From positions 1-32,257 of the forward strand of contig JALTAZ010000129.1 in the NCBI GenBank assembly GCA_027075555.1: DNA of 32,257 nt. The letters are read 5' to 3'. Source of the DNA: Micavibrio sp. (lineage in GTDB: Bacteria; Pseudomonadota; Alphaproteobacteria; Micavibrionales; Micavibrionaceae). The position numbers and the translations under genes are program-made. Under the pieces are notes generated by a model that was given only the letters and a program-made list of their open reading frames with translations, was not told the origin of the DNA and ran no database searches. Positions 9,719 to 17,776 of this stretch are shown here, piece by piece (within the stretch, counting starts at the first letter, position 1; the number at the start of each line of letters is the position of its first letter).

Positions 9719-10882
9719 TTATCTGTAATTTAAAGGTTTATATGATAGTCCAACCCTTACAATATTTTGCTCTGCCTCATTGTCTGAGCCTGTTAACGTT
9801 TGTTTTTTATACTTGTAAGAGGTTGTTATATTCCATTGCTTTGACTTTTTATATGTAAGAGTTGTCCCTCCACTTAATATTGTGTCAAGATTTCCTGCGC
9901 TGTTATCGGGTAGCTCGTTAAATTGGTATTTTGCATTCGTATCAAGTGATAACCTTTCGTTAAAATTATAAATATCTTTGATAGACAAAGAGGTTAAAAC
10001 AGATTCCGTGCCATTTGAAAAGGGGCGGCGCGATCTTGTAGCGGAAATATTTAAACTATTTTTCTGACTACTATATAAAAGAGCCGCTGAAAATATATCA
10101 TTCCAGACCATATTCTGGCTTAATATCCCATCTCCGCGCGTTTTTGATCCTATAATACCAACAGATAACTGCGCTGTTAATCTGGGGGTGATTGACGCGC
10201 TCCAGCCAATAGAAGGACCAATACTATCAATATAGAAATCTCGACCTTCCATAGATTGATAGCGCTGAGCTTGAATTGACAATATGGCTTGTTGTGTCGG
10301 TGATATATTATAAATAAATGACGGGATTAAAGATAATGTCTTGAAATCATTTAAAAAAGCAGAAGCAGCATATCTGGATTTTGATATATAGCCAGAAATT
10401 TCTATCTTACTGCGTGGTGATGTCATGTAAGATATCTTAGGGCTCAGTAGGTAAGATATGCGACGCACTGCGCCAATATTTTTACCAAAAGTTGTTATCT
10501 CACTTGTGCGTGTTGTGTCATAATTCAGCGATCCATCGAATGATATTTCCCATCTTGAGGAATTCCATGAAACCCCAACTAACCCTTTAAAATCAGATGA
10601 GCTAAATTCAGAAAGATTAAATTGATTACGAGTGCCTGAAAATGTTGTGCTTAGCTTGCGGTTTTGCATTTTTTTAATAGCACTTAAAGATGCTGTTGTT
10701 GTTGATCCGTATAATGCTTTTTCATTTTTAGACAGCAATGTCGGATTTGAATCCCACACGGCTTTTTCACTAAAATCTATTTGCAAGTCTACATTTTTTG
10801 AAAATGCCGAAGCGGAAAAGACCACAAATAAAGCGGTCGTTAAGATTACTACTTTTGTTGAATATCCTGACAATTTATTCAC
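9719..10882 (-). CDS. outer-membrane beta-barrel protein of the EPS locus
   Basis: Signal peptide (ALFVVFSASAFS), alternating amphipathic strands throughout, C-terminal 'QNIVRVGLSYKPLNYR'; lies between Wza-like and Wzz-like genes. Confidence 0.75.
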   Translation of the reverse strand: MNKLSGYSTKVVILTTALFVVFSASAFSKNVDLQIDFSEKAVWDSNPTLLSKNEKALYGSTTTASLSAIKKMQNRKLSTTFSGTRNQFNLSEFSSSDFKGLVGVSWNSSRWEISFDGSLNYDTTRTSEITTFGKNIGAVRRISYLLSPKISYMTSPRSKIEISGYISKSRYAASAFLNDFKTLSLIPSFIYNISPTQQAILSIQAQRYQSMEGRDFYIDSIGPSIGWSASITPRLTAQLSVGIIGSKTRGDGILSQNMVWNDIFSAALLYSSQKNSLNISATRSRRPFSNGTESVLTSLSIKDIYNFNERLSLDTNAKYQFNELPDNSAGNLDTILSGGTTLTYKKSKQWNITTSYKYKKQTLTGSDNEAEQNIVRVGLSYKPLNYR

Positions 10883-10912
10883 TTTGTTAATTTAAGGATT
10901 TAAGTCATAATC

Positions 10913-11485
10913 TTAAAATAGTCCTGATGTTGGAACAAAAATCACATCACCGGGTTTTAAATCTATGTCTTTGTTAAGGTTTTTGCCTTTTGTAATATCA
11001 TCATATGGATATTTAATGGATTCCTTACCTTTTTCGGTTCGGCGTATGATTACTATATCATCATCATCTGCATATGGGGTAAGTCCTTCTGCTTGGCTAA
11101 TAGCTTGAAGAACGCTCATATTGCCGCTCATAACTATGGTTCCAGGTTTTTTTACTTGCCCTAAAATGCTAACTGTATGCCCAAGGGGAGAGTTAATAGC
11201 AACCGTAACAACAGCATCAGGAATAAAGGGCTCAAGTTTTTCTTTTATGGAATTTTGCGTGTTTGCAAGAGTGGAGTTTTTGACATCTATCGTACCCACT
11301 AGCGGAAAGGTAATGGTTCCATCTGGTAAGACTAAAACTTCACGATCCATGCCCTCTTCTTTCCAGACACTTATATGTAATATATCGCCTGGTTGAATTG
11401 TAAATTCATTATCATCAGCATTTACAATTTGAGTAGACATTGTAAAAACTGTTAGCAGCAGCCAAAACATTGGAATAAAACGCAT
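10913..11485 (-). CDS. Wza-like polysaccharide export protein (Poly_export + SLBB)
   Basis: 'FTIQPGDILHISVWKEEGMDREVLVLPDGTITFPLVGTIDVKN' and 'VSILGQVKKPGTIVMSGNMSVLQAISQAEGLTPYADDDDIVIIRR'. Confidence 0.93.
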   Translation of the reverse strand: MRFIPMFWLLLTVFTMSTQIVNADDNEFTIQPGDILHISVWKEEGMDREVLVLPDGTITFPLVGTIDVKNSTLANTQNSIKEKLEPFIPDAVVTVAINSPLGHTVSILGQVKKPGTIVMSGNMSVLQAISQAEGLTPYADDDDIVIIRRTEKGKESIKYPYDDITKGKNLNKDIDLKPGDVIFVPTSGLF

Positions 11486-11536
11486 TTATGCCTCGTATTT
11501 GTAAAATTAATAATGTATAAATTGAAAAACGCAGTC

Positions 11537-11545
11537 TGTGGATAA
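11537..11545 (-). promoter_or_regulatory. DnaA-box match (TTATCCACA on minus strand)
   Basis: Plus strand reads TGTGGATAA, exact complement of TTATCCACA, in the divergent wza-like/cnoX-like intergenic region. Confidence 0.4.
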
Positions 11546-11580
11546 GTTCATAATATATTACATTTGGTTAATAGCAAGGA

Positions 11581-11606
11581 TTTAAGTATATTTAAGTATA
11601 TTTAAG
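11581..11606. repeat. 10-bp tandem repeat TTTAAGTATA x2.6
   Basis: tttaagtata tttaagtata tttaag in the divergent intergenic region. Confidence 0.85.
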
Positions 11607-11671
11607 ACTTTAAACTTTGCTTTTCTGTTGGGAGTGATATAGTCTGCGCAAATAAAACAGGAGAAGTTATA

Positions 11672-12607
11672 ATGTTATTGGGCGCATCAAATAATAAGCA
11701 AGTTTCAGTTGCTGATGGTGATTTATCCCAGATAATTTTCGATGTGGGTGCGTGGGATTTTGAACAGCGTGTAATGGCGGCTTCTATGCAAGTTCCTGTT
11801 ATAGTGGATTTTTGGGCGCCTTGGTGTGCTCCATGTAAACAGATTATGCCAGTTCTTGAAAAGGCTGTAACAAATGCCGGTGGTAAGGTTTTGTTGGCAA
11901 AAGTTAATCTTGATGAAAATCCAGAACTTGCACAGGCTTTGCGTGTTCAATCTGTGCCAACTATATTTGGTTTTTTTCAAGGACAGCCAATAGATGCTTT
12001 TATGGGCGTGCAGCCCGAGAGCAAAATTCAAGAATTTATTACAAAATTGATTAGCGCAGCCAATAGCGTGCAACCTAATGCTATTGATATCCCAGAAGCG
12101 CTAAAAGGGGCGGCGCAAGCCTTATCCGAAGGTGATGCTCAAGGCGCCCACGCTATCTATTCGCAAATTCTTCAACAAGATCAGTTAAATGCCGATGCCT
12201 ATGTTGGTATGGTGCGGTGTTTCTTGGATATTGGTCAAATTGAGCAAGCAGAAGCTATGGTACAAAATGCCCCTGAAGAAATATCTAAAATTTCTGCTTT
12301 TAGACAGGCTAAATCCGCGCTGGAGCTTGCAAAAAATCAACCTGTTGGCTCAATTGATGATTTAAAAGCGCAAATAGAAGGTGATGCAAATAATCATCAG
12401 GCACGCATTGATCTTGCTTTAGCGCTTTTTTCAAATGGAAACAAGGAAGAAGCAACTGAGATCTTGCTGGAATCTATTGAAATTGATTCTAAGTGGAATG
12501 ATGGGGCTGCACGCAGGGAATTGCTTAAACTATTTGAGGCTATGGGCAATTCTGATCCTATTACCTTAAAGGCACGACGCAAATTATCTTCAATTTTGTT
12601 TTCTTGA
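11672..12607 (+). CDS. cnoX: CnoX/YbbN-like thioredoxin-TPR co-chaperone
   Basis: 'VIVDFWAPWCAPCKQIMPVLEKAV' thioredoxin active site (CAPC) followed by TPR-like helices to the C-terminus. Confidence 0.87.
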   Translation: MLLGASNNKQVSVADGDLSQIIFDVGAWDFEQRVMAASMQVPVIVDFWAPWCAPCKQIMPVLEKAVTNAGGKVLLAKVNLDENPELAQALRVQSVPTIFGFFQGQPIDAFMGVQPESKIQEFITKLISAANSVQPNAIDIPEALKGAAQALSEGDAQGAHAIYSQILQQDQLNADAYVGMVRCFLDIGQIEQAEAMVQNAPEEISKISAFRQAKSALELAKNQPVGSIDDLKAQIEGDANNHQARIDLALALFSNGNKEEATEILLESIEIDSKWNDGAARRELLKLFEAMGNSDPITLKARRKLSSILFS

Positions 12608-12630
12608 TAATTTAAGGGTAGAATGAAATT

Positions 12631-12810
12631 ATGAGCGCAGAAATTGATTCAAAATTGTTAGAAATTCTTGTGTGTCCTTTGACAAAAGGCCCCCTTGCCT
12701 ATGACCGTGAAAAGCAAGAACTTATATCAGAACAAGCTAAGCTGGCTTATCCAATTCGTGATGGAATTCCGATTATGCTAGTTGAAGAGGCGCGGGAGAT
12801 TGATGTATGA
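12631..12810 (+). CDS. Trm112 family protein (59 aa)
   Basis: Not in the ORF track. Translation [59 protein letters not shown] matches the Trm112/YcaR pattern ([14 protein letters not shown]..[11 protein letters not shown]). Confidence 0.93.
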   Translation: MSAEIDSKLLEILVCPLTKGPLAYDREKQELISEQAKLAYPIRDGIPIMLVEEAREIDV

Positions 12811-13004
12811 GCAAGCAGATAAGTGATGATAATAGTAAGATATTAGAGCCTGATGAATTTAGACCTAAGGATAAAAGTGGGATATGGCGCCGTAATTCAA
12901 AGGGTGATTTTGATCAGATAAAGGAAAGAGGGGATACGTATAATAAGAATGGAGAACCAGATTATAATCCTATAAGCCTTCCAGAACTTGACGTTGATGC
13001 TTAA
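12807..13004 (+). CDS. small hypothetical protein (65 aa)
   Basis: ATGA overlap with Trm112; hydrophilic; no family recognised. Confidence 0.6.
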   Translation: MSKQISDDNSKILEPDEFRPKDKSGIWRRNSKGDFDQIKERGDTYNKNGEPDYNPISLPELDVDA

Positions 13005-13023
13005 AATTTGTTAGTTATGAGCT

Positions 13024-13083
13024 ATGAATCCAAAGCAAGCAAGTACATTACTGCTTCTTAATATTTTGCTCATGTGCCCCTAG
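13024..13083 (+). CDS. putative leu leader peptide (19 aa: MNPKQASTLLLLNILLMCP)
   Basis: ATG AAT CCA AAG CAA GCA AGT ACA TTA CTG CTT CTT AAT ATT TTG CTC ATG TGC CCC TAG; six Leu codons within eight, upstream of leuA. Confidence 0.82.
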   Translation: MNPKQASTLLLLNILLMCP

Positions 13084-13176
13084 GCGAGCATGAGGCATTC
13101 TTGTATGTCTGCGCTTTAGGGGAGTTAAATCCAAACATTGATAAAATAACAAAAGCGCGATAGAAATTTATGCGCT
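13068..13176 (+). promoter_or_regulatory. putative leuA attenuator (alternative RNA pairings)
   Basis: CTCATG(13069-13074)/CATGAG(13089-13094); CCCCTAGG(13077-13084)/TTTAGGGG(13115-13122); GCGCTTT(13111-13117)/AAAGCGC(13152-13158); AGCGC(13154-13158)/GCGCT(13172-13176). The second and third share 13115-13117. Confidence 0.6.
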
Positions 13177-13178
13177 GA

Positions 13179-14774
13179 ATGAATATAGATATAAGGAATT
13201 TAGCCATGAGTAGAGCATTTGATATAGTTAGAAATAATCCTAACCGAGTCATAATATTTGATACTACCCTTAGAGATGGAGAGCAATCTCCTGGTTGTGC
13301 CATGAATTTAGAGCAAAAGCTTAAAATGGCAAATATTCTTGATTTAATGGGCGTTGATGTAATAGAGGCGGGGTTTCCAGTGGCCTCACAAGGTGATTTT
13401 GAAGCTGTAAATGAGATTGCCAAAATAGTAAAAAATGCCACTATCTGTGGTTTATCACGAGCAAAAAAGGGGGATATAGAGGCCTCTGCTGAAGCTATAA
13501 AGCCAGCAAAATATAAAAGAATACATACATTTATTTCAACCTCACCTTTGCATATGAAACATAAATTGCAAATGTCGCCTGATGATGTTTTAGAAGCAGT
13601 AAAAAATAGTGTTACGTTTGCATGTAAATTTACCGATGATGTAGAATGGAGCGCGGAAGATGCATCGCGTACGGAAGATGATTTTCTGTGCAAATGCGTT
13701 GAAGTCGCAATTGAATCTGGGGCAAGAACGGTTAATATCCCTGATACAGTTGGCTATGCTATGCCTGTGGAAATGTCGGCTATTATTGAGATGTTGTTCA
13801 ATAGAGTTCCAAATATAGATAAGGCGATAATATCAATGCACTGCCATAATGATTTAGGCGTTGCTGTTGCTAACTCTTTGGCAGGAGTATCCAAGGGCGC
13901 GCGTCAAATTGAGTGTACCATAAACGGTATTGGAGAGCGCGCGGGCAATGCTGCTTTAGAAGAAGTTATAATGGCTTTGCGTACGCGCCATGATTTAATG
14001 CCATATGATACCAATATTGATACTACTCAAATAACCAAGGCATCGCGCACCCTATCAACAATTACAGGATTTTCAGTACAGCCCAATAAAGCGATTGTTG
14101 GGGCTAATGCTTTTGCCCATGCCAGCGGTATTCACCAAGATGGTATGCTTAAAAATGCTGATACGTATGAGATTATGACACCTGAATCTGTTGGTCTTAC
14201 GGAAAGCAAACTTGTTATGAGTAAACATTCAGGTCGTCATGCATTTCGTGAAAAATTAAAGGAACTGGGTTTTGAGCTTGGAGATAATGCTTTAAATGAT
14301 GCCTTTGCTAGGTTTAAAAATCTAGCAGATCGGAAAAAAGAAGTATTTGAAGACGATTTAATTGCCCTAGTCGAAGATGAAATAATCAGCAAAGATGACG
14401 CCATTCAATTTGTATCACTGCAAGTAATGGCAGGAACTTCGGGGCCTCAAAGTGCAGATTTATGTTTAAATATTGATGGTAAGAAAATATGCAAAAAAGT
14501 TAAGGGCAACGGCCCTGTTGATGCAATATTTAAGGCTATTCGGGCAATATGCCCGCATGAAGATGCTAAGTTACAGCTATATCAAGTGCATGCGGTAACT
14601 GGTGGTACAGATGCACAAGCTGAAGTTACTGTGCGCTTAGAAGAAAATGGGAAAATTATCAGTGGATCAGGTGCAGATGCAGATACTCTTGTAGCTAGCG
14701 CGCGTGCATATATCCACGCGCTTAATAAGCTTATAAACAGGCGTGAAGCGGTAAATCCGCAAACTGGTTTATAG
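13179..14774 (+). CDS. leuA: 2-isopropylmalate synthase
   Basis: 'NRVIIFDTTLRDGEQSPGCAMN', 'STSPLHMKHKL', 'SMHCHNDLGVAVANSLAGV', 'SGIHQDGMLKN'. Start at 13206 (MSRAFDIV, preceded by aaggaa) is likelier than 13179. Confidence 0.95.
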   Translation: MNIDIRNLAMSRAFDIVRNNPNRVIIFDTTLRDGEQSPGCAMNLEQKLKMANILDLMGVDVIEAGFPVASQGDFEAVNEIAKIVKNATICGLSRAKKGDIEASAEAIKPAKYKRIHTFISTSPLHMKHKLQMSPDDVLEAVKNSVTFACKFTDDVEWSAEDASRTEDDFLCKCVEVAIESGARTVNIPDTVGYAMPVEMSAIIEMLFNRVPNIDKAIISMHCHNDLGVAVANSLAGVSKGARQIECTINGIGERAGNAALEEVIMALRTRHDLMPYDTNIDTTQITKASRTLSTITGFSVQPNKAIVGANAFAHASGIHQDGMLKNADTYEIMTPESVGLTESKLVMSKHSGRHAFREKLKELGFELGDNALNDAFARFKNLADRKKEVFEDDLIALVEDEIISKDDAIQFVSLQVMAGTSGPQSADLCLNIDGKKICKKVKGNGPVDAIFKAIRAICPHEDAKLQLYQVHAVTGGTDAQAEVTVRLEENGKIISGSGADADTLVASARAYIHALNKLINRREAVNPQTGL

Positions 14775-14780
14775 ATATAG

Positions 14781-14882
14781 TAACTTGCATTTATTTTGTG
14801 ACTTTGTTGCTGCGTTTTTCACGTAAAGTTACTGGTGCTTTGTTATTTGCGCCTTGTCCTAAAATAAAGCTAAATCACTATA
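14781..14882. repeat. dispersed inverted-repeat element, copy A
   Basis: taacttgcat...aaataaagctaaatcactata aligns with 24554-24674; arms TTTATTTTGTGAC (14790-14802) / GTCCTAAAATAAA (14856-14868). Confidence 0.85.
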
Positions 14883-14920
14883 GCAATATTTAAAATTTAA
14901 AAATTGCTGGGTCATAACTT

Positions 14921-15667
14921 TTAAGCCCTTTCACATAAAAAACTATGTGATATATTCATCATAGGTATGTTAGCCATATTATATATGCTTAATATCAATT
15001 TTCTTTTTGGAATCCATCCTGAGGCACTAAGAATTTCTTGAAAATCCTTGGTTGATCTAAATTTTGCTATGGATTTGTTATTCCAAAATGCAGAAGGATA
15101 TCCATCTATTATAATCAGTTTTGCTTTGCCTTTGCTAATATTAAACAGATTATAAAGGCATTCTTCTAATTCTTGGACATAACAAAAGGAATTTACCGCA
15201 AATATTATATCTGGTTTTTGGGGTAGATCGTCAATTGTTAGTTTTTCAATTCTTTTAACTATAAAAGAGGCGCGGTTTAAGGGCTTTATGTATTTTTTAG
15301 CATCTTTTACTATATCCACTCCCATATATTCCCACATATAGTCATTGGCTCTTAACCAATAGCAAACTGAGGCAGGGCCACAGCCGAGATCAAGCGCGAG
15401 TATATCCTTTGTATTTGGTATTTCAGATAGATCAGCTTCATAGTGATATATCGGGTTTAAATACCACTCAATAGTTCCATCAATATATGAATTATATAAA
15501 TTATCAGTAGCATATCTTTGTCTAAATCCTTCAATTATTTCGGCATCTGATTGTTTTTTGGTAAAAGCTCTAATTACATTTAATTTTAATTTTGCTGAAT
15601 TTATGAATAAGCGCGTTACTGATTTTCTATAATGTCGTGGGATTGTGATATATGTTGTATGTGTCAT
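14921..15667 (-). CDS. class I SAM-dependent methyltransferase-like protein
   Basis: 'DILALDLGCGPASVCYWLRANDYMWEYMGVDIVKDA' (SAM motif I) and 'KPDIIFAVNSFCYVQELEECLYNL'. Confidence 0.8.
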   Translation of the reverse strand: MTHTTYITIPRHYRKSVTRLFINSAKLKLNVIRAFTKKQSDAEIIEGFRQRYATDNLYNSYIDGTIEWYLNPIYHYEADLSEIPNTKDILALDLGCGPASVCYWLRANDYMWEYMGVDIVKDAKKYIKPLNRASFIVKRIEKLTIDDLPQKPDIIFAVNSFCYVQELEECLYNLFNISKGKAKLIIIDGYPSAFWNNKSIAKFRSTKDFQEILSASGWIPKRKLILSIYNMANIPMMNISHSFLCERA

Positions 15668-16314
15668 TCGTATATTAGTATTTTTTTCACTTCCCTAAAA
15701 ACACTCTCGAACATTTCTGTGCTAAGGCGTCCTGTATTGGTATTGTAACGAGAACAATGATAAGAATCTATTAACGCCAGGTTTTTATTAAGGTTATGTA
15801 TATGGCAATGCCCAAATTTAAAGACAGATTGTCTGCACTTTGTTGCTTTTAAAACCGCATTATGAGAAACAAGCCCAAGACTTAGTATAACTTTTAAATT
15901 TGGCATGGTTGCTATCTCAGTTTTTAGAAATTGCAAGCATGTATTTATTTCCTGACCAGTTACTTTATTTTGTGGGGGAACGCATTTAACCGCATTTGTT
16001 ATGCGCGCATTTATTAACTCTAAATCATCATCTTTTTTTGCTTTATACTTTCCTTTAGCAAAACCAAATTTTAAAAGTGTGCCATAAAGCAGATCTCCTG
16101 CATAATCTCCTGTAAAGGGTCTGCCAGAGAAATTTGCCCCCTTTAGTCCCGGGGCAAGTCCAACTATTAGTAGTTCTGACTCTTTTGAACCAAAAGATGG
16201 CACAGGTGCGTTATATTTGTCAGGGAATTTCTTTCGATTTTCATCAATAAAAGATTTTAAACGCGGGCATAAATCGCAATCAATATTAGGAAGCAGTTCA
16301 TACATTATATCCAT
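15664..16314 (-). CDS. uracil-DNA glycosylase, family 5 (UDGb)-like
   Basis: 'LLIVGLAPGLKGANFSGRPFTGDYAGDLLYGTL', 'ITNAVKCVPPQNKVTGQE', 'LIDSYHCSRYNTNTGRLS'; Cys pattern fits the Fe-S type. Confidence 0.88.
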   Translation of the reverse strand: MDIMYELLPNIDCDLCPRLKSFIDENRKKFPDKYNAPVPSFGSKESELLIVGLAPGLKGANFSGRPFTGDYAGDLLYGTLLKFGFAKGKYKAKKDDDLELINARITNAVKCVPPQNKVTGQEINTCLQFLKTEIATMPNLKVILSLGLVSHNAVLKATKCRQSVFKFGHCHIHNLNKNLALIDSYHCSRYNTNTGRLSTEMFESVFREVKKILIYE

Positions 16315-16354
16315 ATATCCATCATGGAGAAGAAAATATTTTCGTCAAGCAATC

Positions 16355-16942
16355 TTATAATGTTTCAACATTAAAATCATGTTCTGATTGCGCAGAGGTG
16401 GAACTATCCCTTTGTATATAGGGGGCAAGTACATCTAAATCCAAAAAGTGATCAGCTTGCCTGCGTAAATCATCTGAAACCATTGGGGGCGTAGATTTTA
16501 TTGTACTTACTACAGTTACGCGAACACTCTTACGTTGAACCGCTTCTATAAGGCGACGGAAGTCTCCATCACCAGAAAATAAAAGTATATGGTCAACTTT
16601 ATCTGCCATTTCCATCATATCAATGGCAAGTTCTATATCCATATTACCTTTTATTTTTTTACGACCCTGAGAGTCTGTAAATTCCTTGGTTGGCTTTGTA
16701 ACCATAGAATAACCATTATAATCCAACCAATCCACTAAAGGTCTTATTGGTGAATATTCTTGCTCATCAATCAGTGCTGTATAATAAAATGCCCGCACTA
16801 AACGACCATTAGATGCCATCCATTCCAATAATGCCTTATAGTCAATATCAAAATCCAGCGCCCGCGACGCAGAGTATAAGTTTGATCCGTCAATAAAAAT
16901 GGCTACTTTTTCATCTTTATAAAAAGGGATATTATTTATCAT
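16355..16942 (-). CDS. NYN domain (LabA/DUF88) protein
   Basis: 'VAIFIDGSNLYSASRAL', 'DIELAIDMMEMADKVDHILLFSGDGDFRRLIEAVQRKSVRVTVVS'. Confidence 0.9.
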   Translation of the reverse strand: MINNIPFYKDEKVAIFIDGSNLYSASRALDFDIDYKALLEWMASNGRLVRAFYYTALIDEQEYSPIRPLVDWLDYNGYSMVTKPTKEFTDSQGRKKIKGNMDIELAIDMMEMADKVDHILLFSGDGDFRRLIEAVQRKSVRVTVVSTIKSTPPMVSDDLRRQADHFLDLDVLAPYIQRDSSTSAQSEHDFNVETL

Positions 16943-17189
16943 TTATTATCCTTAAAATACACAAGAGTTACCCGAGAAAAACTTTAATAAAACTCAAATA
17001 TTAGTTTTTATTTATATTAGCACTTCTATATTGTGAATATATAAAATTCAAGCGATTTATATCTTCATAAATTAAGTTTTTAGAATTTTTAAGGGCTTTA
17101 TTATAATTATTTTTATTAAGGTTGTTGATTTTTGGCTTATCACAAACTATAAACGCAGGTTATATGGCATGTAAGAATAAGGTTTTATA

Positions 17190-17597
17190 ATGGCACGTGT
17201 AACAGTAGAAGATTGTCTTGATAAAGTAGAAAATCGTTTTGAGCTTGTTTTAATTGCATCTCAGCGCGCTAGGAAAATTGGCACAGGGGCTGCTTTAACG
17301 GTGGATCGTGATAATGATAAGAATACGGTTGTGGCGCTTCGTGAAATTGCAGAAGAAACAGTCAGCGTTGATTCTCTTAAGGAAGAGATGATACAAAGTT
17401 ATCAAAGATATCTTCCCCAAGATCAAGAAGACGATATTGTTGATCTTATGGATGGTGAGAAAGAATGGGAAGAAATTTCTAAAACATCTGCTGCTGGTAT
17501 ATATGCGAGTGAGGAAATTGGTGCGCCTAGTTCTGATGAAGATGATGGAGATGAAATAAAAGGCGATCCTTCCTTAGGGGATATTGTTGGAATTTAA
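17190..17597 (+). CDS. rpoZ: DNA-directed RNA polymerase omega subunit
   Basis: '[58 protein letters not shown]'. Confidence 0.97.
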   Translation: MARVTVEDCLDKVENRFELVLIASQRARKIGTGAALTVDRDNDKNTVVALREIAEETVSVDSLKEEMIQSYQRYLPQDQEDDIVDLMDGEKEWEEISKTSAAGIYASEEIGAPSSDEDDGDEIKGDPSLGDIVGI

Positions 17598-17603
17598 TCT
17601 GTG

Positions 17604-17640
17604 ATATCACTTTTTAGTGATATAAAAGCTTAGTGATATA
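17604..17640 (+). repeat. hairpin plus direct repeat after rpoZ
   Basis: ATATCACT-tttt-AGTGATAT (17604-17623), and TTAGTGATATAAAA repeated with 16-bp period. Confidence 0.7.
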
Positions 17641-17666
17641 AAAACCGGGTGTTCAGCTCGGTTTTT
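17640..17666 (+). terminator. Rho-independent terminator of rpoZ
   Basis: AAAAACCG-ggtgttcagct-CGGTTTTT stem-loop with T-rich 3' arm. Confidence 0.85.
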
Positions 17667-17776
17667 GTTGTCTTATTCATCTGTTATATAAAATATATTT
17701 GGTAGCACTAATAAACCATGCTAGCCTTGAACAAAATTGTGCACTGCAATGGGGTTATGGTTATATAAGGGAATAT

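Noticed and set aside
11581-11615. Possible CtrA sites (TTAA-N7-TTAA) in the tandem repeat
   Set aside because: TTAA spacing is N6, not N7, and TTAA is common in this AT-rich sequence.
13017-13061. 14-aa ORF MSYESKASKYITAS overlapping the leader region
   Set aside because: No regulatory amino-acid run; the overlapping frame at 13024 with six Leu codons fits leuA regulation far better.
13070-13693. 207-aa minus-strand ORF opposite leuA
   Set aside because: Lies antisense to a clearly conserved leuA coding region and the leader; no protein motif recognised.
17699-17776. TTG-initiated N-terminal extension of Rsh
   Set aside because: MDHLKKLEDTIAKYQPDFD at 17777 gives the normal Rsh start; extension lacks conservation features. 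Similar reasoning for lepB (21171-21221) and gcrA (23815-23880).
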